Below, piece by piece: positions 41,925-50,127 of a stretch of DNA of 64,000 nt (the first letter of the stretch is position 1; every line of letters starts with the position of its first letter). The position numbers and the translations under genes are program-made. Source of the stretch: an uncultured Oscillibacter sp. (lineage in GTDB: Bacteria > Bacillota > Clostridia > Oscillospirales > Oscillospiraceae); assembly GCA_910584995.1 (NCBI GenBank), contig CAJUDW010000012.1, positions 5,790 to 69,789 of the forward strand. Direction: 5' to 3'. The notes below the pieces were generated by a model, which was not told where the DNA came from, did no database searches, and saw only the letters and a list, made by a program, of their open reading frames with translations.

Positions 41925-42263
41925 TTATCTGTTATACTGCTGAATTTTGTCCAAACGTGACAGATATATTTCCACATAGCCGCATATAGGGCAAACCGCC
42001 GCTTTAATATTTCCAAAATTGTTCTTGGGTATTACCCCTGATGTTTCCGGCCTGGTCACTTTTAGCATAGAACCATGCATTGGTTCCTTGATATCCAATC
42101 CTTCTAACATTTCGATATGCACCGAATACATGTTCTCATCATAATATTTTCCCTTTACCATAATTTGTTGGTGCATACACCGGGAACACAAAGCCGAATG
42201 GAGACAAAAAGAAAAACCGGGCAGGGGGAGTTTGGGCTTACAGCCAAACGGCCCAGTTCCCAT
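41925..42263 (-). CDS. Small zinc-ribbon-like protein, start uncertain
   Basis: The credible part is the last ~85 residues: CSRCMHQQIMVKGKYYDE, then a beta-rich middle (MYSVHIEMLEGLDIKEP), then CPICGYVEIYLSRLDKI. Two CxxC pairs make a zinc ribbon, as in many small Clostridial proteins. The N-terminus (MGTGPFGCKPKLPLPG) reads through the end of the metallo-beta-lactamase gene and has no ribosome site. An alternative TTG at 42191, just before CSRC, also lacks one. The gene may have lost its 5' end. Base use here is more AT-rich than around it. Confidence 0.5.
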   Translation of the reverse strand: MGTGPFGCKPKLPLPGFSFCLHSALCSRCMHQQIMVKGKYYDENMYSVHIEMLEGLDIKEPMHGSMLKVTRPETSGVIPKNNFGNIKAAVCPICGYVEIYLSRLDKIQQYNR

Positions 42264-42999
42264 AGCTAAAGGTGCCGCTGCCGTGATGCAGTAGCCCCCT
42301 CCTGTTCAGATCCCGAAAGGCGTCCCGCATACTGGCAATCAGTTCCGGCCCGATGTCCAGGGAGTGGTGGGCGGGGAATACCCGCTTTACCGGAAGGGCG
42401 GCGATTTTCTCCAGGGAGGCCAGATACGCGGCGGGATCGGTAGAAGGATAGTAAGCGAAGAGGGTGTCCAGGTAGACCAGATCACCGGTAAACAGATACC
42501 CGCGGGCCTCCTCCCAGAAGCACATATGCCCCGGGGAATGTCCCGGCGTGTGGAGGACCCGGATGATCCGCCCGCCCAGATCGAAAGTGTCGCCGTCCTG
42601 CAAAACCCTGGCGGGGATGCCTTGGAACATGGTATAACCGTCAAGGTCAAATCCCTCCGGCAGATCACAGCGGTCAGCCACCATCTGCCGGACAGTCCCG
42701 GCGGACAGGGGGAATGACCCGTTGAGCCAGGGAAGTTCTTCCCCATGGGCACAGAAATCCGGGAAATACCGATGCCCGCCGATATGATCCCAATGGACAT
42801 GGGTGGCGGCGGCTGTGACGGGCAGATCCGTCAGGCGGATAACCTCGTTGCGGATATTGCAGATGCCAAGGCCTGTGTCGATCAACAGGCTCCGCTCCGT
42901 CCCGTTCAGCAGATAACAGTGGGTTTCCTCCCAGTGGCGGTATTCGCTGATGATAAAGCTGTCTTTGTCAATACGGTCAATGGTAAACCAATCGCTCAT
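42238..42999 (-). CDS. Metallo-beta-lactamase-fold hydrolase
   Basis: 253 residues, cytoplasmic. The metal-binding signature is HVHWDHIGGH, with further ligands in HTPGHSPGHMCFW, FTGDLVYLD and FPAHHSLD. It belongs to the large MBL-fold family (glyoxalase II, lactonases and others); the substrate is unknown. ATG at 42999 after GGAGAGGAG; the open frame upstream to 43182 has no support. No operon partner is clear. Confidence 0.85.
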   Translation of the reverse strand: MSDWFTIDRIDKDSFIISEYRHWEETHCYLLNGTERSLLIDTGLGICNIRNEVIRLTDLPVTAAATHVHWDHIGGHRYFPDFCAHGEELPWLNGSFPLSAGTVRQMVADRCDLPEGFDLDGYTMFQGIPARVLQDGDTFDLGGRIIRVLHTPGHSPGHMCFWEEARGYLFTGDLVYLDTLFAYYPSTDPAAYLASLEKIAALPVKRVFPAHHSLDIGPELIASMRDAFRDLNRRGLLHHGSGTFSYGNWAVWL

Positions 43000-43141
43000 A
43001 GAAACTCCTCTCCTGCGGGCATAAAGAAAAACCGGACAGGAAGATTTTACACCCTGGAGCCGGTTTTTGCAATTGCCGGGAGAAGCTTTCCCATGAAAAG
43101 GCCAGATAATCCGAAGGAATGGGGGAAGCAGGCGGGCGGCG

Positions 43142-43462
43142 TTACCGCTTTCGGTAAAAAAGCCGCCCAATAGTATTCCCAATCAGGACAATCACCCCAT
43201 AGGCAGGGGCGTAGACCCAGGCTGTCGCGTTATAGTGGATAAAAATTGTGGGCGCAAACAGCACAAGGGCCGTCATTGCCGGCAGCAGGCTGAACCCCTG
43301 GCGGACGCCGTACAGCAAGCCGGTTATCAGCGCAATTACCGGCATGACGCACAGCATGAGAACCATGGCGCCGCCGGTGTCCTTCGCCAGAAGGGGAAGC
43401 AGATAAAAGTCGGCCGCCAGCACTGCGGCATAGGGGAGCAAAGTTTGCAGTTTCCGTTTCAT
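43142..43462 (-). CDS. Small membrane protein, third gene of an XRE operon
   Basis: 106 residues with three or four membrane segments (LLPYAAVLAADFYLLPLL, AMVLMLCVMPVIALITGLLY, LLPAMTALVLFAPTIFI, YGVIVLIGNTIGRLF). Its ATG overlaps the stop of the XRE gene by 4 bases. I know no function; such proteins are often found next to small XRE regulators in Clostridia. Confidence 0.7.
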   Translation of the reverse strand: MKRKLQTLLPYAAVLAADFYLLPLLAKDTGGAMVLMLCVMPVIALITGLLYGVRQGFSLLPAMTALVLFAPTIFIHYNATAWVYAPAYGVIVLIGNTIGRLFYRKR

Positions 43463-43659
43463 ACGCGATCCTCCAAGAGAAAAAGTTCTTCCACGGGGGT
43501 TTCCAGATAGCGGGCCAGCCGCATGGCCAGTTCCAGGGAGGGGTTGTACTTGTCGTTTTCAATGGCGATAATGGTCTGCCGGGAAACGCCCATGGCGGCG
43601 GCAAGATCCTCCTGGCGGCAGCCTATGGCCTTGCGGAGGGCTTTGATACGGTTTTTCAT
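43459..43659 (-). CDS. Small XRE-family regulator (YozG/PlcR-type short form)
   Basis: 66 residues, a single helix-turn-helix: LRKAIGCRQEDLAAAMGVSR, then QTIIAIENDKYNPSLELAMR. This short XRE type usually controls its own operon. Both ends overlap its neighbours by 4 bases (ATGA), so all three genes are co-translated. Confidence 0.88.
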   Translation of the reverse strand: MKNRIKALRKAIGCRQEDLAAAMGVSRQTIIAIENDKYNPSLELAMRLARYLETPVEELFLLEDRV

Positions 43660-44021
43660 GCGGGGACACCCGCCAGCAAAATAGCCGTGGCGATTGTGGC
43701 GATGATCCCGGCTGCGGTGCAGGAGAGGATGATTATCCGGAAAAGGGGGCCCGTTTCAAAGGAATCCTCGTCTCCCTTCACGGCATTGCGGGTCAGGATC
43801 AGCTGGGAAAAGGCCTGGATCAGCGCGGCCGCAGCCAGGAGCAAGCAGGGGAAGGAGTTCAGCGGCTCATGATATGCGTATACCCGGTAACTTTCAAAAA
43901 AGGTCCAGGCTATCAGGGCGAACACCAGGAAGAGGTAGGCGTTCCGCTGGGATTTGAAGAGGATGGTCCGTTCCATCTCATCCGGCTTACGAAGCCGGAG
44001 CAGGTTTAAAAGTTTTTTCAT
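43656..44021 (-). CDS. Membrane protein, first gene of an XRE operon
   Basis: 121 residues: a cytoplasmic start (KKLLNLLRLRKPDEMERTIL) and about four helices (AYLFLVFALIAWTFFESY, PCLLLAAAALIQAFSQLIL, FRIIILSCTAAGIIATIATA). The ATG at 44021 is spaced 6 bases from GGAG; a TTG four codons earlier overlaps it. Function unknown; co-transcribed with the XRE regulator. Confidence 0.7.
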   Translation of the reverse strand: MKKLLNLLRLRKPDEMERTILFKSQRNAYLFLVFALIAWTFFESYRVYAYHEPLNSFPCLLLAAAALIQAFSQLILTRNAVKGDEDSFETGPLFRIIILSCTAAGIIATIATAILLAGVPA

Positions 44022-44057
44022 GGCGTGCTCCAAAAGTAAAGAAGATTTTACATTTGA

Positions 44058-44086
44058 ATCTTATCATAGAAGCATCAAAATGTCAA
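44058..44086 (-). promoter_or_regulatory. Promoter of the membrane/XRE operon
   Basis: TTGACA (44081-44086), 17 bases, TAAGAT (44058-44063) on the minus strand, about 35 bases before the first ATG. Confidence 0.8.
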
Positions 44087-44132
44087 GAGCTTTTAACTTT
44101 TTGCCTGCTGCCATTTTTGCCCAAAAGAAGAC

Positions 44133-44160
44133 GCCGGAGCGGACGATAGTCCGCTCCGGC
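44133..44160 (-). terminator. Terminator of the gal operon
   Basis: A perfect 12-base stem GCCGGAGCGGAC around GATA, followed on the minus strand by TCTTCTTTT. Confidence 0.8.
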
Positions 44161-44230
44161 GTAGGCTGTTAAAAAGCCCCGCAGTGTCCGCGCCCGGAGG
44201 CGGCGGATCAAATGAAATCCGTTTCCGCGG

Positions 44231-45220
44231 TTATCCCTCGTACCCGTTGGGGTGGCCGCTGTGCCAGGTCCAGGCGTCGGCAATGATCTGCTCCAGCCCC
44301 CGGGCGGGCTTCCAGCCCAGGACTTCCGCCGCCCGCTTGTTGGAGGCGATGAGCACCGAAGGATCCCCCGCCCGGCGGGGCTCCAGCTTGGCGGGGATCT
44401 CCCTGCCGGTGATTTTCCGGGCGGTGTCGATGATCTCTTTCACGGAGTAACCGTCGCCGCTGCCCAGATTGAACACGCCGCTTTCGCCGCCCTTGTCCAG
44501 ATGTTCCAGGGCCAGCAGATGGGCTTCCGCCAAATCCCGGACGTGGATATAGTCCCGGACGCAGGTGCCGTCGGCGGTGGGATAGTCGTCGCCGTAGATG
44601 CCGATGTGGCTCCGTTGGCCCAGGGCGGTTTTCATTACCAGGGGGATCAGGTGGGTTTCGGGGTTGTGATCCTCGCCGATGCCCACATCCGGATTGGAAC
44701 CGGCGGCATTGAAATAGCGCAGGGCCACATAGCGGATTTTGTACGCCCGGTCGCTCCACTTCAGCATCCCTTCGATTGCCAGCTTGGTGGCGCCGTAGGG
44801 GTTGGTGGGATCGGTGCGGTCTGTTTCCTCAATGGGCTGCTTCTCCGGTTCGCCGTAGGTGGCGGCGGTGGAGGAAAAGACAATTTTGTCCACACCGTGC
44901 TCTTTCATGGCCGTCAGCATGGACTGGGAACCGGCCACGTTGTTGCCGTAGTATTTCAGGGGATCCGTGACGCTCTCCCCTACCAGGGAGTAGGCGGCGA
45001 AGTTGATCACGCCGTCAATTTTGTTCTCGTTGAATACCTGATCCAGGAAAGCCGCGTCCCGCAGGTCGCCCACATACAGCTTTTTGGCGCCCTTGACCGC
45101 CTGCCAGTGGCCGGTGCGGAGATTGTCCACGACGATCACGTCGTAGCCCTTTTCCACCAGCAAGGCCACCATGTGGCTGCCGATATACCCGGCGCCGCCG
45201 GCAACTAAGATAGTTTTCAT
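44231..45220 (-). CDS. galE: UDP-glucose 4-epimerase
   Basis: 329-residue short-chain dehydrogenase-like enzyme; interconverts UDP-galactose and UDP-glucose using bound NAD. Seen: Rossmann motif GGAGYIGSH at 8-16, FAAYSLVGES, active-site SSTAATYGEP and NPYGATKLAIE (Tyr-x3-Lys), and RYFNAAGSNPD. ATG at 45220 with GGAGGAG. Last gene of galKTE, 50 bases after galT. Confidence 0.95.
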   Translation of the reverse strand: MKTILVAGGAGYIGSHMVALLVEKGYDVIVVDNLRTGHWQAVKGAKKLYVGDLRDAAFLDQVFNENKIDGVINFAAYSLVGESVTDPLKYYGNNVAGSQSMLTAMKEHGVDKIVFSSTAATYGEPEKQPIEETDRTDPTNPYGATKLAIEGMLKWSDRAYKIRYVALRYFNAAGSNPDVGIGEDHNPETHLIPLVMKTALGQRSHIGIYGDDYPTADGTCVRDYIHVRDLAEAHLLALEHLDKGGESGVFNLGSGDGYSVKEIIDTARKITGREIPAKLEPRRAGDPSVLIASNKRAAEVLGWKPARGLEQIIADAWTWHSGHPNGYEG

Positions 45221-45270
45221 GAAACGTCTCCTCCTTATATCAATAAAGATAGTATGGATGAAAAACCGGA

Positions 45271-46770
45271 TTATTCTACAGCGGCAATGAACCGCAGGAA
45301 TGCCGCCTGCCCCTCTTCCGTGCGCTTATAGACGCCTGCGTGTTCCAGGACCTTGGAAAAGACGATGCCGGTCTCCTTTTTCAGAATGTCCAGGGCATTC
45401 TCCGGGGTGAAGTCATAGCGGGCCCGGAGTTCTTCCGCCCAATCGGCGTGTTTTTCCAGGAGCGGGTCCCGGCGGATGTCCTGCCCTGCCGCGAGAGCCC
45501 CCGCCAGGGCGGACAGTTCGCCTTTTAGCCGGGCGGGAAGCACCGCAAGGCCCATGACCTCGATAAGGCCGATGTTTTCCTTCTTAATGTGGTGCAGTTC
45601 CTGGTGGGGATGGTACACCCCCAGGGGGAATTCCTCGGTGGTGATGTTGTTCCGCAGGACCAAATCCAACTCGTATTGGCCCTCCCGCATCCGGGCGATG
45701 GGGGTGATAGTGTTGTGGGGTTCCCCGCCGGTCTCCGCCAGGATGAAGGCGGACTCGTCAGTGTAGCCCCTCCAGGCCTGGAGGATGCGGTCGGCCAGTT
45801 CCACCAGCCGTTCCCCGTCGCCGCAGCGGAGGCGGATGACCGACATGGGCCATTTCACAATGCCTGCCTCCACCTCCGGGAAGCCCGGGAAGGACACGCT
45901 CCGCTCCACAGGGGCCTTCTCCATGGCGAAGGTGTAGCGTCCGCCCTGGAAGTGGTCGTGGCTGAGGATGGAGCCGCCTACAATGGGGAGATCCGCGTTG
46001 CTGCCCACAAAGTAATGGGGGAACTGGCGGATGAAGTCCAGTTGCTTGCGGAAGGTGGAACGGTCGATTTTCATGGGGATGTGGCGGCTGTTGAGCAGAA
46101 TGCAGTGTTCATTATAATAAACATAGGGGGAATACTGCAAAAACCAGTCCTGCCCGTCGATAGTCACGGGGATCAGGCGGTGGTTCCCCCGGGCGGGATG
46201 GTTCATCCGCCCGGCATAGCCCTCGTTCTCCCGGCAAAGCTGGCACTTGGGATATCCGCTCTGAGGGGCGGCCTTGGCGGCGGCGATGGCACGGGGATCC
46301 TTCTCCGGCTTGGAGAGGTTGATGGTGATGTCCAAATCGCCGTATTCCGTAGGGGCCAGCCACTTTACGTCCTTGGCAATGCGGTAGCGGCGGATGTAGT
46401 CGCTGTCCTGGCTCAGGGCGTAATACCAGTCTGTAGCCGCCTGGGGGGATGTTTGATACTTCTCCCGGAAAACGGAGATCACCTGGGAGGGCCGGGGAGT
46501 AAGGATGCCCATCAGCTTGGTATCCAAAAGATCCCGGCTGGTGAAGTCCTCCTGGATCAGGCCCCGCTTTACGGAGAAGTCCACCAGTCCGCCGAGGATA
46601 TCCTCCAGGGGCTCCTGGGGGACGGTTCCCGGCTCCTCGTATTCCGTAAGGCCCATGGCCTCCAGAATGGCGTTGACGGCCCAGACCCGGTCTGCCGGCT
46701 CAATGAGCCCTTTTTCAACGGCATAGGACGCCAAGGCGGCCACATGGCCGGAGATGTAGGTGTCAATCAT
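45271..46770 (-). CDS. galT: UDP-glucose-hexose-1-phosphate uridylyltransferase, class II
   Basis: 499 residues, the class II (Firmicute) GalT: transfers UMP between UDP-glucose and galactose-1-phosphate. The class markers include GNHRLIPVTIDGQDWFLQYS, and SHDHFQGGRY with the catalytic His. It also has CQLCREN and RMNHP (metal-site type). The length is typical of class II and differs from the ~350-residue E. coli form. ATG at 46770 after AAGGAGG, 12 bases from galK. Confidence 0.93.
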   Translation of the reverse strand: MIDTYISGHVAALASYAVEKGLIEPADRVWAVNAILEAMGLTEYEEPGTVPQEPLEDILGGLVDFSVKRGLIQEDFTSRDLLDTKLMGILTPRPSQVISVFREKYQTSPQAATDWYYALSQDSDYIRRYRIAKDVKWLAPTEYGDLDITINLSKPEKDPRAIAAAKAAPQSGYPKCQLCRENEGYAGRMNHPARGNHRLIPVTIDGQDWFLQYSPYVYYNEHCILLNSRHIPMKIDRSTFRKQLDFIRQFPHYFVGSNADLPIVGGSILSHDHFQGGRYTFAMEKAPVERSVSFPGFPEVEAGIVKWPMSVIRLRCGDGERLVELADRILQAWRGYTDESAFILAETGGEPHNTITPIARMREGQYELDLVLRNNITTEEFPLGVYHPHQELHHIKKENIGLIEVMGLAVLPARLKGELSALAGALAAGQDIRRDPLLEKHADWAEELRARYDFTPENALDILKKETGIVFSKVLEHAGVYKRTEEGQAAFLRFIAAVE

Positions 46771-46782
46771 ACGTTTCCCTCC

Positions 46783-48063
46783 TTATGCCAGACGGGTGCC
46801 GCCTACCGGGCGGATGGTGACCACATGGCAGCTGCCGGGGCCTAAGACCGCTTCCGCCTTGTTCCGGAATTCATCCAGCATGTCCAGGGGCACAAAGGCC
46901 TGGGCGGTGCCGCCGAAGCCCCCGCCGTGGACGCGGACAGCGCCCCTGCTTCCCAGGATCCGTTCACAGAGGGCGATGGCCAGCATCAGTTCCTGGTTGA
47001 CGGTCTGGCCGGTGGGCACTACGTTTTGCAGGTACATGGCGGAGGAACGGCCGGACTCCCGGGCCAGGCGGAGGAATTCGTTGAAATCCCCCTTCCGCAG
47101 GGCCGCCGCCTCGTCCGCGGCCCTCTGGTTCTCGGCATAGAAGTGGAAGGCCCGCAGGGCGGCCCGATCCCCGGCAGTCTTGCGGACTTGGGGCAGGGCT
47201 GCCAGGAAACTCTCCTCCGGTACCTCCCGGAGGAATTCCTTGCCGAAATAGCGGCAGACGGCCTTCAATTCATCGGTGATGGCGGCGTATTCGCCGGTGA
47301 GATCTGCGTGCCCCGCGCCGGAGTCCAGGATGCACATGGCGTATTGGTTCGCCGCCAGATCCAGGTTGATCTGCTCCACCGCCGGATTGGCGGTGTCGGC
47401 AAAATCAATAGCCACTACGCCGCCTACAGAGGAGGCGGTCTGGTCCATCAGCCCGCAGGGCTTGCCGAAAAAGACGTTCTCCGCGTACTGCCCGATCTGG
47501 GCAATTTCCACAGCGGAGGCCCTGCCCTCCCAGAAGAGGTCGTTCAGCATGGTGCCTATCAGCACCTCAAAGGCGGCGGAGGAACTGAGGCCGCTGCCGC
47601 CGGGGACGTTGGAAACGAGATAAGCGTCCAGCCCGGCGTTTTCCAGGGAACAGCCCAGAGCGGCCATCCGGGCAGCCATGCCGCGGATTAGGGCGGCGGA
47701 GGTGTTCTCCTCCTCGGGCCGGGGGGTCAATTCCTTGAGGTTCACGGAGATCAGGGCGTAGCCCTCCGACTGCACCCGGATCACGCCGTTGGCGTTGGGT
47801 GCGGCGGCGGCCAGGATGTCCAGATCCACGCCTGCGGCCAGAACCCGGCCGTGTTGGTGGTCGGTGTGGTTGCCGCCCAGTTCCGTGCGGCCGGGGGCGC
47901 TGAAGAGGGCGGACGGTTCGCTGCCGAAGGCTTTTCGGAAACCGGCGAAAACCTGTTTACAGCGTTCCTGGGCGGCTTCCAAATGTTCTGCGCCATACAG
48001 CCGGCAAAGGGTTTCGTCGGTTTCTCCCCGCTCCAGGCGGGCCTCCAGGGTCAGGGGTTCCAT
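46783..48063 (-). CDS. galK: Galactokinase
   Basis: 426-residue GHMP kinase that phosphorylates galactose at C1. Motifs in order: substrate signature PGRTELGGNHTDHQHGRVL, ATP loop NVPGGSGLSSSAAFEV, catalytic Asp region CGLMDQTASSVGG, and VRVHGGGFGGTAQAFVP. ATG at 48063 after AAGGAGG. First gene of the galKTE operon, opposite the mgl importer. Confidence 0.95.
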   Translation of the reverse strand: MEPLTLEARLERGETDETLCRLYGAEHLEAAQERCKQVFAGFRKAFGSEPSALFSAPGRTELGGNHTDHQHGRVLAAGVDLDILAAAAPNANGVIRVQSEGYALISVNLKELTPRPEEENTSAALIRGMAARMAALGCSLENAGLDAYLVSNVPGGSGLSSSAAFEVLIGTMLNDLFWEGRASAVEIAQIGQYAENVFFGKPCGLMDQTASSVGGVVAIDFADTANPAVEQINLDLAANQYAMCILDSGAGHADLTGEYAAITDELKAVCRYFGKEFLREVPEESFLAALPQVRKTAGDRAALRAFHFYAENQRAADEAAALRKGDFNEFLRLARESGRSSAMYLQNVVPTGQTVNQELMLAIALCERILGSRGAVRVHGGGFGGTAQAFVPLDMLDEFRNKAEAVLGPGSCHVVTIRPVGGTRLA

Positions 48064-48079
48064 AGGCGTTCCTCCTTAT

Positions 48080-48099
48080 CAATAATCGCTTGGTTATTG
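48080..48099 (-). promoter_or_regulatory. Palindrome upstream of galK
   Basis: CAATAA-N8-TTATTG lies 17 bases upstream of the galK ATG, and a TATAAC-like -10 (48104-48109, minus strand) just before it. So it would sit at the transcription start: a likely repressor operator. Confidence 0.5.
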
Positions 48100-48119
48100 G
48101 CAGGTTATATGGTAAGCGT

Positions 48120-48720
48120 CAGTGGGCGGAAAAAATGGTGAAACAAGGCAGCGGCTTGCGGGGCTTTATCGTTTTATCTGGACCCCTTTGGGAACACGGC
48201 CTGCTGTCCCGTTTAGCTGTGCCGCCTGAATCGTGATTTCCGCTATATTTCCGGCTGCATCCCTTGAAAATCAGAACCGGCAGGACGGCAGCGCAGCCGG
48301 TGGAAAAACATACCTCTTGTTTACAGGCCTTATGCCTTCCCCTCAGAACCGGCGGGCATAAGGGGCGGCCTCCCGTCCCAAGGCGGGAGATGCAAAGATT
48401 ACCAGAATCAGTATAATACCGAACGCGATACAAGTCAAATGCTATTGTGCGGGAGAGGCCTGGGGCGGGCGGGGAAAAGCCCGCTTCCCGGCGTATTCCC
48501 CCGGCGGCGGGCCCCGGCGGCGGCAGGCTGTGTCCCCCTGCCGGAACTGCGGAAGAAAAACGGTAGCGGAATTTTGCGGGAAAAGGGCTTTTTCTGCAAA
48601 AAATGTCTTTCTTAGGCGAACAAACCTCCGCATTACAGGTATTTTCTGAAATATCACAGGATTATTCGCTGTTTTATACAAAATCTGCAAATGAAATCGT
48701 GGAAAACAGACAGACTTTGT
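48120..48720. other. Long gal-mgl intergenic stretch
   Basis: I see no supported gene here. Notable items are a hairpin with 9-base arms (CCTTATGCC, 48328-48336; GGCATAAGG, 48355-48363), a neighbouring CTCCCG/CGGGAG stem near 48372-48390, and a GCGGGC/GCCCGC stem near 48465. A perfect TATAAT near 48414 has no convincing -35. Frames in both directions are low-quality and unsupported. Confidence 0.5.
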
Positions 48721-48728
48721 GCGTTCTA

Positions 48729-48756
48729 TTGACAAATTCCCAATTTGTGCTATCAT
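48729..48756 (+). promoter_or_regulatory. Promoter and overlapping operator of mglBAC
   Basis: TTGACA (48729-48734), 16 bases, TATCAT (48751-48756). The spacer is occupied by a perfect palindrome ACAAATT-CCC-AATTTGT (48732-48748), overlapping the -35. A repressor bound there would block RNA polymerase. A ~165-base leader follows with CCACGCCC/GGGCGTGG and GGGGATATCCCC hairpins. Confidence 0.8.
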
Positions 48757-48921
48757 TAACCCGTACCATCGGAAAATGTGGACGCCATTGTGTCCGTCAA
48801 CGGCGGAAAGGGGATATCCCCTTTCTCCACGCCCCTACCGGGCGTGGAAGATCCCGTGGGGGAAACGGCGGCAGAGGCTTTTCCGGGAATTTTTTTGGAT
48901 CAAAAAAAGGAGAAAAGAAGC

Positions 48922-49986
48922 ATGAAAAAGTTTTTTGCATTGGCTTTGGCGCTGATTCTGGTGCTGTCTCTCGCGGCCTGCGGCGGCGATAAGAAGGACG
49001 ACAGCAGCAACGGCGGCAACGAGACCCAGACCCAGCAGCCCGCCGGCAATGGCGGCAGCGAGACCAAAGAGCCCGAGCAGAAGAGCGCCGGCAGCATCGG
49101 CGTCTGCATCTACAAGTTTGACGACGCTTTCATGACCACCTATCGTAATGCCCTGGAGAAGATCCTGAAGGAAAAGGGCTATGAGGTCACCGTCGTGGAC
49201 GGCAACAACGACCAGGCCAAGCAGAACGAGCAGATCAACACCTTCATCACCCAGGGTGTTGACGCGCTGATCATCAACCCCGTCATGACCTCCGCAGCGG
49301 ACACCATCATTGCCACCGTGAAGGACGCGGACATCCCCACCGTCCTCATCAACCGCGAGCCCACCGGCGACCAGATGGCCGCTTATGACAAGCTGGTCTA
49401 CGTCGGCTGCGACGCCGCCCAGTCCGGCACTTTCCAGGGCGAACTGATCCTTGATACCGAGAACAAGGGCGACATCAACGGCGACGGCAAGGTTTCCTAT
49501 ATCATGATCCAGGGCGACCCCGAGAACATCGACGCCCAGCTCCGCACCGAGTATTCCGTCAAGGCCCTGCAGGATGCGGGTATTGAGGTTGAGCAGCTGA
49601 ACCTGACCCGCGGCGATTGGGACCGTGAGAAGGGCCAGACCATCTGCGCCAACGACCTCGCCCAGTTCGGCGACAAGATCGAGGTTGTCTTCTGCAACAA
49701 CGACGATATGGCTATCGGCGCCCTCCAGGCCATCCAGTCCGCCGGCCGCAAGGTCAACGAGGACATCTACCTTGTCGGCGTTGACGCCCTGGACGCTGCT
49801 CTGAACGAAGTCAGCAACGGCAACATGACCGGCACCGTCCTGAACGACGCCGAGGGCCAGGCCGCCGGCGCTGTGGCCGAGATGGAGAAACTGCTGGGCG
49901 GCGCTACCTATGCTGCCGGCGAGCAGAGCGTGTATGTTGACTACGTGAAGGTCACTCCCGAGAACGTGAAGGACTTCATGAAGTAA
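48922..49986 (+). CDS. mglB: Galactose/methyl-galactoside-binding lipoprotein
   Basis: 354-residue substrate-binding protein of the Mgl ABC importer, anchored by a lipid at C20 (lipobox SLAACGG). A Ser/Asn/Gln-rich linker (~25-55) leads to a type I periplasmic-binding fold. The calcium loop of MglB is kept: DINGDGKVSYIMIQGD, like DLNKDGQIQ in E. coli. Further markers are GVDALIINPV, FCNNDDMAIGALQAIQ and VGVDALDAAL. Galactose or glucose is the expected ligand, supported by the divergent galKTE. Strong codon bias (AAC, GGC, GTC) implies high expression. Confidence 0.93.
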   Translation: MKKFFALALALILVLSLAACGGDKKDDSSNGGNETQTQQPAGNGGSETKEPEQKSAGSIGVCIYKFDDAFMTTYRNALEKILKEKGYEVTVVDGNNDQAKQNEQINTFITQGVDALIINPVMTSAADTIIATVKDADIPTVLINREPTGDQMAAYDKLVYVGCDAAQSGTFQGELILDTENKGDINGDGKVSYIMIQGDPENIDAQLRTEYSVKALQDAGIEVEQLNLTRGDWDREKGQTICANDLAQFGDKIEVVFCNNDDMAIGALQAIQSAGRKVNEDIYLVGVDALDAALNEVSNGNMTGTVLNDAEGQAAGAVAEMEKLLGGATYAAGEQSVYVDYVKVTPENVKDFMK

Positions 49987-50127
49987 TTCAAATTTTATCC
50001 AAAACGCGAAAACGTCTGACAGGGGCGCGTGCCGAAGCGCACGCGCCCCTCTTTTCCATAACCGGCGGCGGCACGGCGCCTTCCGCCGGCTATGGAAAAG
50101 GCAACACGAACAAGGGGGGACAGTAAA

